DNA from: an uncultured Bacillota bacterium
GTDB taxonomy: Bacteria; Bacillota_I; Bacilli_A; RFN20; CAG-826
Reading direction: 5' to 3'
Assembly (NCBI GenBank): GCA_946612055.1
Contig: CAMOEH010000076.1
Coordinates: 1 to 6,975, forward strand
Length of the DNA stretch: 6,975 bases
Below the pieces are notes generated by a model. The model had not been told where the DNA came from and did not search any database. It worked only from the letters and a program-made list of their open reading frames with translations. A program made the translations under genes and the position numbers. Each line of letters begins with the position of its first letter. Position 1 is the stretch's first letter. This document shows, piece after piece, positions 1-6,975 of the stretch.

Positions 1-330
1 AATTGCGATTCGCGGGTCGATGAATCGATGCTCCGCTTCAAGATCGAAGATTCTCGCGTCAATTACCTCAATGGCTACCGCTGCGACATGATCCATGGCG
101 ACCTGCTTACTTCCGAATTGCTATCGGTGGAGCGGGGAGACATCGTGATGTTTGGCCATACCCATGTGCCGATGCTAAAAAAAGAAGATGGGGTCATCTA
201 TCTTAATCCAGGGTCTACCTCTTTCCCCAAAAACGGGAATCCGCCTTCTTATGGCGTGATGGAAGGGCTTCATGTGGAGATCCGCAATCTCGAAAACAAT
301 GAGCCATTAATGACCCTAGAACTAAATTAA
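1..330 (+). CDS. yfcE: YfcE-type metallophosphoesterase, C-terminal part (5' end outside window)
   Basis: Frame 1 is open from the first base, so this is the C-terminal 109 codons of a longer gene. The ATG at 28 is an internal methionine, not the start. The visible protein opens with Asn-Cys-Asp, the end of the GN[CH]D metal motif of calcineurin-like phosphoesterases. A His-Gly-Asp follows at 94-102, in the place of the usual His-Gly-His, then the GHTH metal motif at 154-165, then the LNPGS and PKNGNPPSYG segments typical of E. coli YfcE and related MJ0936/YsnB-type proteins. The family is made of about 180-residue cytoplasmic, metal-dependent phosphodiesterases active on artificial substrates such as bis-pNPP; the natural substrate is uncertain. 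The N-terminal DxH and GD motifs must lie upstream. The gene ends 11 bases before the RNase J gene. The family is clear; the exact substrate is not. Confidence 0.88.
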   Translation, partial: NCDSRVDESMLRFKIEDSRVNYLNGYRCDMIHGDLLTSELLSVERGDIVMFGHTHVPMLKKEDGVIYLNPGSTSFPKNGNPPSYGVMEGLHVEIRNLENNEPLMTLELN

Positions 331-335
331 AGGAG
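330..335 (+). promoter_or_regulatory. Shine-Dalgarno sequence of the RNase J gene
   Basis: AAGGAG lies six bases before the ATG at 342 and overlaps the last base of the preceding TAA stop. It is the strongest ribosome binding site in the window and fixes the start of the RNase J family gene. Confidence 0.85.
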
Positions 336-341
336 ACGAAA

Positions 342-2015
342 ATGAGCGATAAAATCCGCATCTTTGCCCTAGGAGGGCTAGACGAAGAAGGCAAGAATTG
401 CTGCGTCGTCGAAATTAACGATGACATTTTCGTCGTCGAAACCGGGGCCAAAGAGCCCGATAAAACGCAACCTGGCGTCGATTATGTCATCCCTCGATTT
501 GATTATCTAGTCGAGAACAAAGATCGAATCCGCGCTTATTTCTTGCTCCATGGCCATGACGATGAAATCGCCGCGCTTCCTTATATCTATCCCGAAGCCC
601 CGGCTCCCGTTTATGGCTCGAAAGTGACGTTAATGATGCTTGATATGTTCACCCGTCACATCAAAAAAGACCCGAAAATGTATGATTTGAGGCCGGTTGG
701 TCCTTCTTCTTCCTTCAAAGTCGCAGGAAGAAAAGTCTCTTATTTCCATACGGCCCATAACATCGCTGATAGCAGTGGCATCGCCATCTCGACCGATAAA
801 GGCAACATCATCTTCACAAGCGATTTCGTCGTCGAGAATAACGCGACTCCCGATTATCTTAACGACATGAATGCTCTTGCTCGTATTGCCGAAGAGCCGA
901 CTTTGGCTTTGCTTCCAGAATCCTTTTACGCAGGAAAGCCAGGCTATACGGCCCCGAATTACAAATTAAGACCGCACGTTGAAGAGACCTTCAAGAATGC
1001 TCCGGGACGTATTTTCGTCTCGGTCTTCTCTCCAAATCTATATAACGTCGACGAAATTATTCGCCTTGCGATTGAAAACAAGAAAAAACTCATTTGGTAT
1101 GATGAAGCAACCGCCGATATCGTCGCGACAATCCAAGCTTCCGGGAAACTCAATATCCCGCGGGAGAACGCCGCTTCCTTAGACGATATCCTTCGTTTGC
1201 GTGACCAAGATATCGTCGTCGTGATGACGGGATTTGGCTTCAAATTGCTACGAAAAGTCGCTTTGCTTGCCTCAGGCCAATACGAAGATCGTCGCTTCCG
1301 CTTGAAAGAAAGCGATACCTTCATCGTTGCTTCGCCAGCGGAAGACAATACGGAAATCGAATATACCGATGCCGTCGATGAACTTTATCGCTGCGGATGC
1401 CATGTCTTGCCCGTTTCGAAGAAAGTCTTCCTCAAGATGCACGCTTCCGAAGAAGATCTGAAGATGATGGCTTCTATCCTTAAGCCGAAATTCTATATTC
1501 CCGTCAAAGGGTTCTACAAAGACCTTCTCCGCAATGCGACTATCGCTTTGGGGATGGGAATCGGTCTTTCTTATTCCAATATCTTCCTTCTAGAAAACGG
1601 GATGAGCGTCATTTTAGACGATAATGGTGGAAGAATCGTCGATGAGAAAATCCCTCATGGCGATCTGCTTATCGATGGCGAAGATGTCGGGGATATTTCT
1701 CAAGATATCCTTGCCGAGCGCGAAGAACTCGCTGAAGGCGTTGTCATCATGGCCCTTACCTTATCCAAATCCAAACGCGAAATCATCGCCGGGCCTGACG
1801 TCCAAATGAGGGGATTTGTCTTCGTCAAAGATGCCGAAGCAATCATCCGCGAAGTCTCCTCAATCTTCGTGACTACCGTCAAAGAATTCCTCGCCTTAAG
1901 CCGATATAACATCGACGAAATCAAGCAAAATGTCTATGAACGTTGTTTGCGTGGCATAAGGCGCAGCACGGGCAAAGATCCCATGATATTGCCTATCATC
2001 ATCGAGCAAGATTAA
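342..2015 (+). CDS. rnj: RNase J family protein (MBL/beta-CASP), J2-like with degenerate metal site
   Basis: The 557-residue protein matches the usual RNase J length (about 555) and aligns by eye along its whole length. It begins with the FALGGLDEEGKN segment (GGLGEIGKN in B. subtilis J1) and ends with PMILPIII, the RNase J C-terminus. The order is a metallo-beta-lactamase core (about 1-210 and 355-450), an inserted beta-CASP domain (about 215-350) and a C-terminal domain (about 455-557). RNase J proteins are cytoplasmic 5'-3' exo/endoribonucleases for mRNA decay and rRNA maturation in Firmicutes. Here the metal motif reads HGHDDE (70-75) instead of HGHEDH, H139, D161 and H367 are kept, and the histidine expected at 389 is lysine. 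The GSQGEP phosphate-binding segment is replaced by GFGFK (297-301). B. subtilis RNase J2 also lacks some of these residues, so a J2-like partner with weak or no activity is likely. The start is supported by AAGGAG six bases upstream. The family is certain; activity is doubtful. Confidence 0.92.
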   Translation: MSDKIRIFALGGLDEEGKNCCVVEINDDIFVVETGAKEPDKTQPGVDYVIPRFDYLVENKDRIRAYFLLHGHDDEIAALPYIYPEAPAPVYGSKVTLMMLDMFTRHIKKDPKMYDLRPVGPSSSFKVAGRKVSYFHTAHNIADSSGIAISTDKGNIIFTSDFVVENNATPDYLNDMNALARIAEEPTLALLPESFYAGKPGYTAPNYKLRPHVEETFKNAPGRIFVSVFSPNLYNVDEIIRLAIENKKKLIWYDEATADIVATIQASGKLNIPRENAASLDDILRLRDQDIVVVMTGFGFKLLRKVALLASGQYEDRRFRLKESDTFIVASPAEDNTEIEYTDAVDELYRCGCHVLPVSKKVFLKMHASEEDLKMMASILKPKFYIPVKGFYKDLLRNATIALGMGIGLSYSNIFLLENGMSVILDDNGGRIVDEKIPHGDLLIDGEDVGDISQDILAEREELAEGVVIMALTLSKSKREIIAGPDVQMRGFVFVKDAEAIIREVSSIFVTTVKEFLALSRYNIDEIKQNVYERCLRGIRRSTGKDPMILPIIIEQD

Positions 2016-2017
2016 TT

Positions 2018-4789
2018 ATGAACGAAAAGAAGAAAGCCAAAATCTATAGCAAATCGCAAGTGGCGTCTTCTTTCGGCGTTCTCTTTGCTTTGTTTTTCCT
2101 CGTCGTGATGGTTTCTCCTGGAACCCATCTTCAATTTTTCATCTATCCTTTGGAATATCTATTCGGGATTTTGGCCTTATACGCCTTATGCCCGCTTATG
2201 ATGGCCGCAGGGATTGTCTTTGCTTTTAAGCATCGGCTTTTCTTCCCGCGCTTACGCGTCATTTTTGGGATTATCTTGGCTAGCGTTGGCACCTTGCTTT
2301 TATTCGCTCGGATCGGGAATTCCTATCTTGGCGAAGAAAATTATGGGTCGATGCTTAACGAGGCATATTCTTCTTATCGCCTTGCAGTCGAGATCAAAAC
2401 CGGTGGTGGCATCCTTTTCCATCTTCTTGACCGCGGCTTATTGCGCGTTGGTGCCTTCTTATCGATCTTATTGATTGTTTTCATCTTGCTAGGAGCGATT
2501 GTTTTGCTTTTCTGGCCGTTATGGAAAAAAGCCATCCGGGCAATAAGAGGGAAAATCGCTCTTGCATCGGCAGAGAAGAAGCGGAAGAAGCTTCAAGAAG
2601 AAGGTGGCATCAGCCAATTCAATCTTGGAAGCGAAGAGGAAGCAGTGGAAGAAAAGGAAGAAGAGATCCCTGCTTTGCTTCCTCCTGTCGAAGAAAAGAA
2701 ACCCGTTTATAAAGAAGAATTCGTTCCTTCTGGCCACATCCGCGTCCAAGCCAATTCCTCAGTAAGAGAGAATCCGTCGCCTTCTTTTGAAGATATTCTT
2801 CCTTCTTCTAACCCCGATTGGGAAGAAAAAGGAGAAGAGTTAGAAGAAGCTTATTTCGATTTCGGCGACGAGCCAAAACAAAAAGAAGAAACGCCCTCGA
2901 TGGAGATGCCTTTTTCGACGGTCGAAGAACCTGTGGTTCAAGATCTTTCTCCCGTTATGCCCAAGGCGGAAGAAAAGCCGATTGAAGTTGAGCCTATCGT
3001 AGAGCCACATTTAGAAGAAAGCCCGATTATCGCTTCTAACGAGCCTTCTTTTGCCCAAGAAGAGATTCCGGAAGAAGAAATCGAACCCTCGGTTGAAGAA
3101 GAAGAGATGGCTATCAAAGAGGCCACACCGGTTGAAGAAGAAATCGTAGAAGACGTACCTCCAATGCCAGAAGCTCCTGTTGAAGAAAAAATCGAGCCAG
3201 TCACGCCTCCTTTAAATCCCGAAGAAGCCAAGATGCTTGAATTAGGGATTGAACCAAAGAAAGACTGGCCCGAATACACTTTGCCGCCTTTAAGCTTATT
3301 AAAAGACGTCGATAACACCGAAAAAATCGCGGCGATGGATAGCGAGTGTAAGGAAAAGACCGAAATCATCAACAAAGCGTTCCAAGATTTCAAAGTTGGG
3401 GCCTCTTGCCCGTCTTATACGGTTGGACCTTCGGTTACGCGCTTTGATATTGCTTACGATGAAAGCGCCGGTGTCCAAGACATTGAGAAATGCATCCGTA
3501 ATATTCGTATTCGTTTAAATGGCGTTAGTGCTCGTTTCGTTGATGTTGTCGCCGGAAAAACGACTTCTGGCTTAGAAATTGCCAATACTTCTAGGGCGAC
3601 CGTTTCCTTTAAAGAGACGATCGTTGATTTATCGACCGATCCCAAAAAGAGCATGCTCATTCCCTTTGGGAAAAACATCGAAGGCCGAGTAGTAACCGAT
3701 GATTTGACCAAATTCCCGCATATGCTGATCGCCGGAACTTCTGGCTCAGGTAAATCCGTTTTCATGCACGGCCTATTGATGACTTTGTTGATGCGGAATC
3801 GCCCTGAGCAATTGAAACTCGTCCTCGTTGATCCTAAGCGCGTCGAAATGTCGAAATATCGCGATATTCCTCATCTTCTTTGCCCCATCGTCAAAGAGCC
3901 TAACGAAGCCAGGAATTGCTTGAAGAAGCTCGTTGAAGAGATGGAGAGACGTTATTCCATTTTGGAATATTCTGGCGTTTCTGGCATCCGCGAATATAAC
4001 GAAGAATGGGCGGTGGAGAATAACAAAGAGCCGCTTCCATTTATCGTCTGCGTCCTCGATGAATTCGGCGATTTAGTCCAAAATTGCAAAGACATCGCTG
4101 ATCCTGTCTTGCTTTTAGCGGCCAAGGCTCGTGCGGCTGGCATCCATTTGATCATCGCCACCCAGCGTCCAGATAAGCAAGTCATCACGGGTACGATCAA
4201 AAGCAATTTGAATGTTCGCGTTGCTTTAACAGTGGCTTCGGCAATTGATTCTACTGTCATTGTCGGCCAAGGCGGAGCGGAAGAACTCTGCGGCTATGGC
4301 GATATGCTTATTGATGATCTCAATATCTCCAAAGAGCTTGTCCGTGCCCAGGGGAGCTATGTCACCAACTCGGAAATCCGGGCCGTCACCGATTATCTTC
4401 GCGCCCAGCAAAAAGTCGTTTATGATCCCAAATTCCTCGATTTGTCCGATGAAGGAAGCGGAATCGCGCCTGCTGCTAGTGCAGGAGCAACCGTGGAAGG
4501 GCCTAGCTTAGCTGAACTTCGGGCCGCTGGGCAAAAAGAGAAATATGAAATGATCAAAACCGCGATCATGGGAAGAGATTTCACCTCGATTTCGCAGATT
4601 CAACGCGATTTCGGTGTCGGCTTCCCCCGCGCTGGCAAGATCTTTGCTCAGCTCCAGCAAGAAGGCATCATCGCGATGAATACAGATTCCGCCAACAATT
4701 CCAAAGGGGTTCGCGTTTTGATCCACGATCCTTCGCAATTGCCAAACGCTTCCAATCCAGGAACCCTATCTCAAGACAAAATCTCTTAA
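2018..4789 (+). CDS. ftsK: FtsK/SpoIIIE family DNA translocase
   Basis: This is a 923-residue, membrane-anchored, ATP-driven double-stranded DNA pump that moves chromosome ends out of the closing division septum. About four hydrophobic helices (near 16-33, 45-70, 80-98 and 146-168) form the membrane domain. A highly acidic, Glu- and Pro-rich linker follows (about 186-415), then the FtsK alpha domain from W417 (LPPLSLL), then the RecA-like motor. The motor has Walker A GTSGSGKS (573-580), the VDPKRVEM segment, Walker B VLDEFGD with D681 and E682, and the IIATQRPD segment. A C-terminal winged helix (gamma domain, about 843-910, with TSISQIQRDFGVGFPRAGK) should read polar DNA motifs. I chose the ATG at 2018, two bases after the RNase J stop. 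An upstream ATG at 1943 would overlap that gene and add 25 polar residues unlike the family. No good Shine-Dalgarno precedes 2018 (only GAG at 2004-2006), suggesting translational coupling. Confidence 0.95.
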   Translation: MNEKKKAKIYSKSQVASSFGVLFALFFLVVMVSPGTHLQFFIYPLEYLFGILALYALCPLMMAAGIVFAFKHRLFFPRLRVIFGIILASVGTLLLFARIGNSYLGEENYGSMLNEAYSSYRLAVEIKTGGGILFHLLDRGLLRVGAFLSILLIVFILLGAIVLLFWPLWKKAIRAIRGKIALASAEKKRKKLQEEGGISQFNLGSEEEAVEEKEEEIPALLPPVEEKKPVYKEEFVPSGHIRVQANSSVRENPSPSFEDILPSSNPDWEEKGEELEEAYFDFGDEPKQKEETPSMEMPFSTVEEPVVQDLSPVMPKAEEKPIEVEPIVEPHLEESPIIASNEPSFAQEEIPEEEIEPSVEEEEMAIKEATPVEEEIVEDVPPMPEAPVEEKIEPVTPPLNPEEAKMLELGIEPKKDWPEYTLPPLSLLKDVDNTEKIAAMDSECKEKTEIINKAFQDFKVGASCPSYTVGPSVTRFDIAYDESAGVQDIEKCIRNIRIRLNGVSARFVDVVAGKTTSGLEIANTSRATVSFKETIVDLSTDPKKSMLIPFGKNIEGRVVTDDLTKFPHMLIAGTSGSGKSVFMHGLLMTLLMRNRPEQLKLVLVDPKRVEMSKYRDIPHLLCPIVKEPNEARNCLKKLVEEMERRYSILEYSGVSGIREYNEEWAVENNKEPLPFIVCVLDEFGDLVQNCKDIADPVLLLAAKARAAGIHLIIATQRPDKQVITGTIKSNLNVRVALTVASAIDSTVIVGQGGAEELCGYGDMLIDDLNISKELVRAQGSYVTNSEIRAVTDYLRAQQKVVYDPKFLDLSDEGSGIAPAASAGATVEGPSLAELRAAGQKEKYEMIKTAIMGRDFTSISQIQRDFGVGFPRAGKIFAQLQQEGIIAMNTDSANNSKGVRVLIHDPSQLPNASNPGTLSQDKIS
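2573..3262 (+). other. Acidic low-complexity linker of FtsK (residues ~186-415)
   Basis: This part of ftsK encodes a basic stretch right after the last membrane helix (EKKRKK near 186-191), then about 220 residues dominated by Glu, Pro, Val, Ile and Ser with many Glu-Glu pairs. The DNA is rich in GAAGAA runs. FtsK-family linkers are usually poorly conserved and disordered and vary widely in length, so the position and composition fit that role. No globular domain or exact tandem repeat unit is visible. Long open frames on the opposite strand here are Ser-rich artefacts of the GAA-rich sequence. Confidence 0.75.
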
Positions 4790-4790
4790 C

Positions 4791-6821
4791 ATGAAAAACG
4801 TTTTTATCTCGGCAAAACTTGTCGAGCCCTCCTTAATCCGCGTCCATATCTTCTCTTCTTTGGAAGAAAGGAAAAAAGATTGGCTTCTATGCCGCGATCA
4901 TCGCCAATTGATCAAACTTTCTCCTCGTAAAAAAGCCGAACTTGGTGATGATATTCTCCTTGATTTCCATCTCGATGAAGAATTGGAATTAGGCCATTCC
5001 TATTTCTTGATCAACGAATTCTATGGTCGGATTCCTCTTGATGTCACTTCGGCCGTTGATTTCCCTTCTTTTGAAGAAAGCTATGTCGATGTAGACGCAA
5101 TTTTAGGCGTTCAATACGAGGAAAAGAAAACGACTTTCTCCCTCTGGGCGCCTTTATCTAGCGGTGTTTCCTTGCTGCTAGACAAAGGAGAAGGAACCGT
5201 CGAATATCCTTTGATTCGCGGAGAAAAAGGGATTTATTCGTTAACCTTAGAAGGCGATCTTGCCTATGCGAAATATCGTTACCGCGTCATCAATAACGAA
5301 GTCGCTTCGATCGTCAATGACCCTTATGCGACTGGATCAACTTCTAACGGGAAAGAAAACGTGGTCATCCCCTGGGAGAAATTGCCCTTTGTTTCAAAAG
5401 TTAAAGCCGAGTATTTCCCCTCTTCTTTAGAAGAAGCAATCATTTACGAAGCCCATGTCCGTGATTTCACGATCGAAGAAGGAACTTCCATCAAAAACAA
5501 AGGGAAATTCCTAGGAATGATCGAAGAAAATTGCCAAAGCGAAGATGGAGAAAGCGTTGGGATTGATTATTTGGTTAACTTAGGAGTCACCCATATCCAG
5601 CTTTTGCCGGTTCTAGACTATGCAACCGTTGATGAGGACCATCCTTCCTCTTCTTATAATTGGGGATATGATCCTGCTCAATTTGCTTGCTTAGAAGGAA
5701 GCTATTCTTCTTCTCCTGAAGATCCATTATCCCGTATTCAAGAATTCCGAAAGCTTGTTTCGGCTTATCACGAAAAAGGGATCGGGGTGATTCTCGATGT
5801 CGTTTATAACCACGTTTATTGCCATCCTTGCTCGAATTTAGAACAGATTGTCCCTGGTTATTATTTCCGGAAAAACAAAGATGGTAGCCCCATGGAAGTC
5901 TCCGGATGCGGGAATGACCTAGCGACGGAAAAAGCGATGGTGGCCCATTTGGTCCGCTTTGCTTGCCTCCATTTGATTTCCGCTTACCAAATCGACGGAT
6001 TCCGCTTCGATTTGATGGGCATCATGGAAAGCTCATTGCTTCAAGAAATCGCCTCTTTGGCCAAAAAAGCCAATCCTTCTTTCCTTCTATATGGCGAAGG
6101 ATGGAACATGGTTTCTTTGCCCAAAATCAGCTTAGCCAATAGCAAAGAATGGGAAAAGTTGACACCCATTGGCTATTTCAATGATTTTTACCGTGATCAT
6201 CTCTTCTCTTTATCGGAAGGATTCGGGATCAATGAAAATATCCGCGATGCTTTGCTAGGAAGATATCTGACTAAAGACAACAAAGGCTATCATCCTTCCT
6301 TATCGGTCAATTATCTAGAATGCCACGATGGCAAAACCCTTTTCGACAAATTGGAGCGTTATCCTTTGCCCGAAAAAGAAGGGATCGTTGCCTTTTTAAA
6401 CGCTTTGGTTTGCTTTGGTTTTGGCGCGAGCTTCTTCCATATGGGGCAAGAGATCGGCTTAAGCAAAGGCGGCAAAGACAATACCTACAATAGCGGAGAT
6501 TTTGACAATAGTTTCAAACCAAGTCAAATCAAGAAACGGAAGTGGATGTATCTTGAACTTGCAAGAGCAATCAAGGCCAAGAAATCCTATTGGAAAATCC
6601 CCTCTTCCGAAGAAGGAATCTCTTATAAAAAACTCGATCATGCCGCGCGTATTGAACTTAATAACGGCGTCTTCTTGTTGATCAATCCTTCGCCTTATCA
6701 TTACGAAGAAACCTATCCAAAGGAAGTTGAAGTTGTCTACGAATACGGCAACGAAAGCGTTCCTTACAAAGAGAAAACAATCCGATTGAAGCCTTATTCA
6801 TTGCTACTTGCCCGCATTTAA
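4791..6821 (+). CDS. pulA: Type I pullulanase (GH13 alpha-1,6-glucan debranching enzyme)
   Basis: This 676-residue enzyme should hydrolyse alpha-1,6 branch linkages in pullulan, glycogen, amylopectin or their limit dextrins. An N-terminal region (about 1-100) precedes a CBM48-like beta-sandwich (about 103-195, with SLWAP near W119). The GH13 barrel starts around IIYEAHVRDFT (217-227). The type I pullulanase signature YNWGYDP is at 289-295. Region I is DVVYNH (336-341); region II is GFRFD with nucleophile D407; region III is GEGW with acid/base E436; region IV is ECHD with transition-state stabiliser D513. A short C-terminal beta domain follows from about 610. The N-terminus is not a signal peptide and no membrane or wall anchor is seen, so the enzyme is probably cytoplasmic, acting on stored or imported glucans like B. 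subtilis AmyX. The ATG lies one base after the ftsK stop without a recognisable Shine-Dalgarno, suggesting coupling. In region IV, Gly follows the HD pair where Asn is usual. Confidence 0.94.
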   Translation: MKNVFISAKLVEPSLIRVHIFSSLEERKKDWLLCRDHRQLIKLSPRKKAELGDDILLDFHLDEELELGHSYFLINEFYGRIPLDVTSAVDFPSFEESYVDVDAILGVQYEEKKTTFSLWAPLSSGVSLLLDKGEGTVEYPLIRGEKGIYSLTLEGDLAYAKYRYRVINNEVASIVNDPYATGSTSNGKENVVIPWEKLPFVSKVKAEYFPSSLEEAIIYEAHVRDFTIEEGTSIKNKGKFLGMIEENCQSEDGESVGIDYLVNLGVTHIQLLPVLDYATVDEDHPSSSYNWGYDPAQFACLEGSYSSSPEDPLSRIQEFRKLVSAYHEKGIGVILDVVYNHVYCHPCSNLEQIVPGYYFRKNKDGSPMEVSGCGNDLATEKAMVAHLVRFACLHLISAYQIDGFRFDLMGIMESSLLQEIASLAKKANPSFLLYGEGWNMVSLPKISLANSKEWEKLTPIGYFNDFYRDHLFSLSEGFGINENIRDALLGRYLTKDNKGYHPSLSVNYLECHDGKTLFDKLERYPLPEKEGIVAFLNALVCFGFGASFFHMGQEIGLSKGGKDNTYNSGDFDNSFKPSQIKKRKWMYLELARAIKAKKSYWKIPSSEEGISYKKLDHAARIELNNGVFLLINPSPYHYEETYPKEVEVVYEYGNESVPYKEKTIRLKPYSLLLARI

Positions 6822-6822
6822 G

Positions 6823-6828
6823 AAAGGG
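6823..6828 (+). promoter_or_regulatory. Shine-Dalgarno sequence of the terminal gene
   Basis: AAAGGG lies six bases before the ATG at 6835, in the 13-base gap after the pullulanase stop. It supports that start codon, and therefore a real gene running off the window end. Confidence 0.6.
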
Positions 6829-6834
6829 CTAGTT

Positions 6835-6975
6835 ATGATTTCCTCTATTTTTCTTTCCGGCCGCCTAGGCGAGAGTATCGGCGAGGATGGTCGTTATGTC
6901 GAAGTTGACCGCGTCATTCCCGGGCCAGGAGGAAGCTATGCAACCGATGCTTTCCCTGTGTTTACGCCACTTCGA
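6835..6975 (+). CDS. Start of a small protein, possibly SSB-like OB fold (3' end outside window)
   Basis: The reading frame from the ATG at 6835 stays open for 47 codons to the window end and has an AAAGGG ribosome binding site. The start MISSIFLSGRLGE resembles the first strand of single-stranded DNA-binding proteins (M-N-x-V-x-L-x-GRL in typical SSB). A charged stretch with YVEVDRVIPGPGG and FPVFTPLR follows, which I do not recognise from classical SSB. The function could be an SSB-like or other OB-fold nucleic acid-binding protein, but the fragment is too short to decide. The frame, ribosome binding site and tight spacing make the gene itself likely; the product assignment is a guess. Confidence 0.6.
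   Translation, partial: MISSIFLSGRLGESIGEDGRYVEVDRVIPGPGGSYATDAFPVFTPLR

Noticed and set aside
28..330. Treating the ATG at 28 as the start of a 100-residue protein
   Set aside because: The same frame is open to base 1 and encodes the NCD of the conserved GNCD metal motif, so the gene is cut by the window edge and does not start at 28.
959..1348. 129-residue minus-strand frame inside the RNase J gene
   Set aside because: It is fully antisense to well-conserved RNase J coding sequence and shows no domain features.
1943..2017. Upstream ATG extension of the ftsK reading frame by 25 codons
   Set aside because: It would overlap the RNase J gene by 73 bases, has no ribosome binding site, and adds a polar His/Arg/Gln-rich segment unlike FtsK N-termini. 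The ATG at 2018 directly precedes a typical basic-then-hydrophobic start.
2573..3262. Possible tandem repeat array from the recurring GAAGAA runs
   Set aside because: The runs are irregular in spacing and reflect Glu-Glu codons in a low-complexity linker; no constant repeat unit is seen.
2938..3393. 151-residue minus-strand frame rich in Ser and Ile
   Set aside because: It lies opposite the GAA-rich acidic linker of FtsK. Reading that strand backwards gives Ser-rich sequence by composition alone, with no recognisable domain or ribosome binding site.
6822..6834. Terminator between the pullulanase gene and the next gene
   Set aside because: The 13-base gap holds a ribosome binding site but no inverted repeat or U-tract.
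1..6975. Possible UGA=Trp genetic code, as in Mycoplasma
   Set aside because: Trp at recognisable positions is encoded by TGG, all complete genes run full family length without in-frame TGA, and all stops seen are TAA.

Overview
This window holds five genes on the + strand, packed head to tail. The gaps between coding regions are 11, 2, 1 and 13 bases. In order they are: the C-terminal part of a YfcE-type metallophosphoesterase (1-330); a full-length RNase J family protein with a damaged metal site (342-2015); a membrane-anchored FtsK/SpoIIIE DNA translocase (2018-4789); a cytoplasmic type I pullulanase (4791-6821); and the first 47 codons of a small protein resembling an SSB/OB-fold protein (6835 to the window end). 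I see no tRNA, rRNA, CRISPR array, insertion sequence, obvious promoter or factor-independent terminator. No non-coding stretch exceeds about 15 bases.

The likely source is a low-to-mid GC Gram-positive lineage (Bacillota or Mollicutes-related, perhaps an uncultured gut-type Bacilli/RF39-like or Acholeplasma-like organism). RNase J is typical of Firmicutes and Mollicutes, and the FtsK protein has the SpoIIIE-like layout. Tryptophan is encoded by TGG, no in-frame TGA occurs, and every complete gene ends in TAA, so the standard bacterial code fits and the UGA=Trp code of Mycoplasma is not suggested. The lineage is inferred from family resemblance only.

The layout suggests one co-transcribed unit. 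The RNase J gene and the terminal gene have clear Shine-Dalgarno sequences. The ftsK and pullulanase genes start 2 and 1 bases after the preceding stop codon without a good one, which points to translational coupling. The functions are diverse: phosphoester hydrolysis, RNA processing, chromosome segregation and alpha-glucan debranching. This looks like a housekeeping cluster of a compact genome, not a dedicated pathway.

I found no convincing new multi-gene system. The observation most worth following is the RNase J homologue, which keeps the full-length fold but has substitutions at several residues that bind metal or RNA in active RNase J1. It may be a J2-like regulatory or structural subunit or a pseudoenzyme. 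Comparisons with B. subtilis and E. coli proteins are from memory, not from an alignment program.
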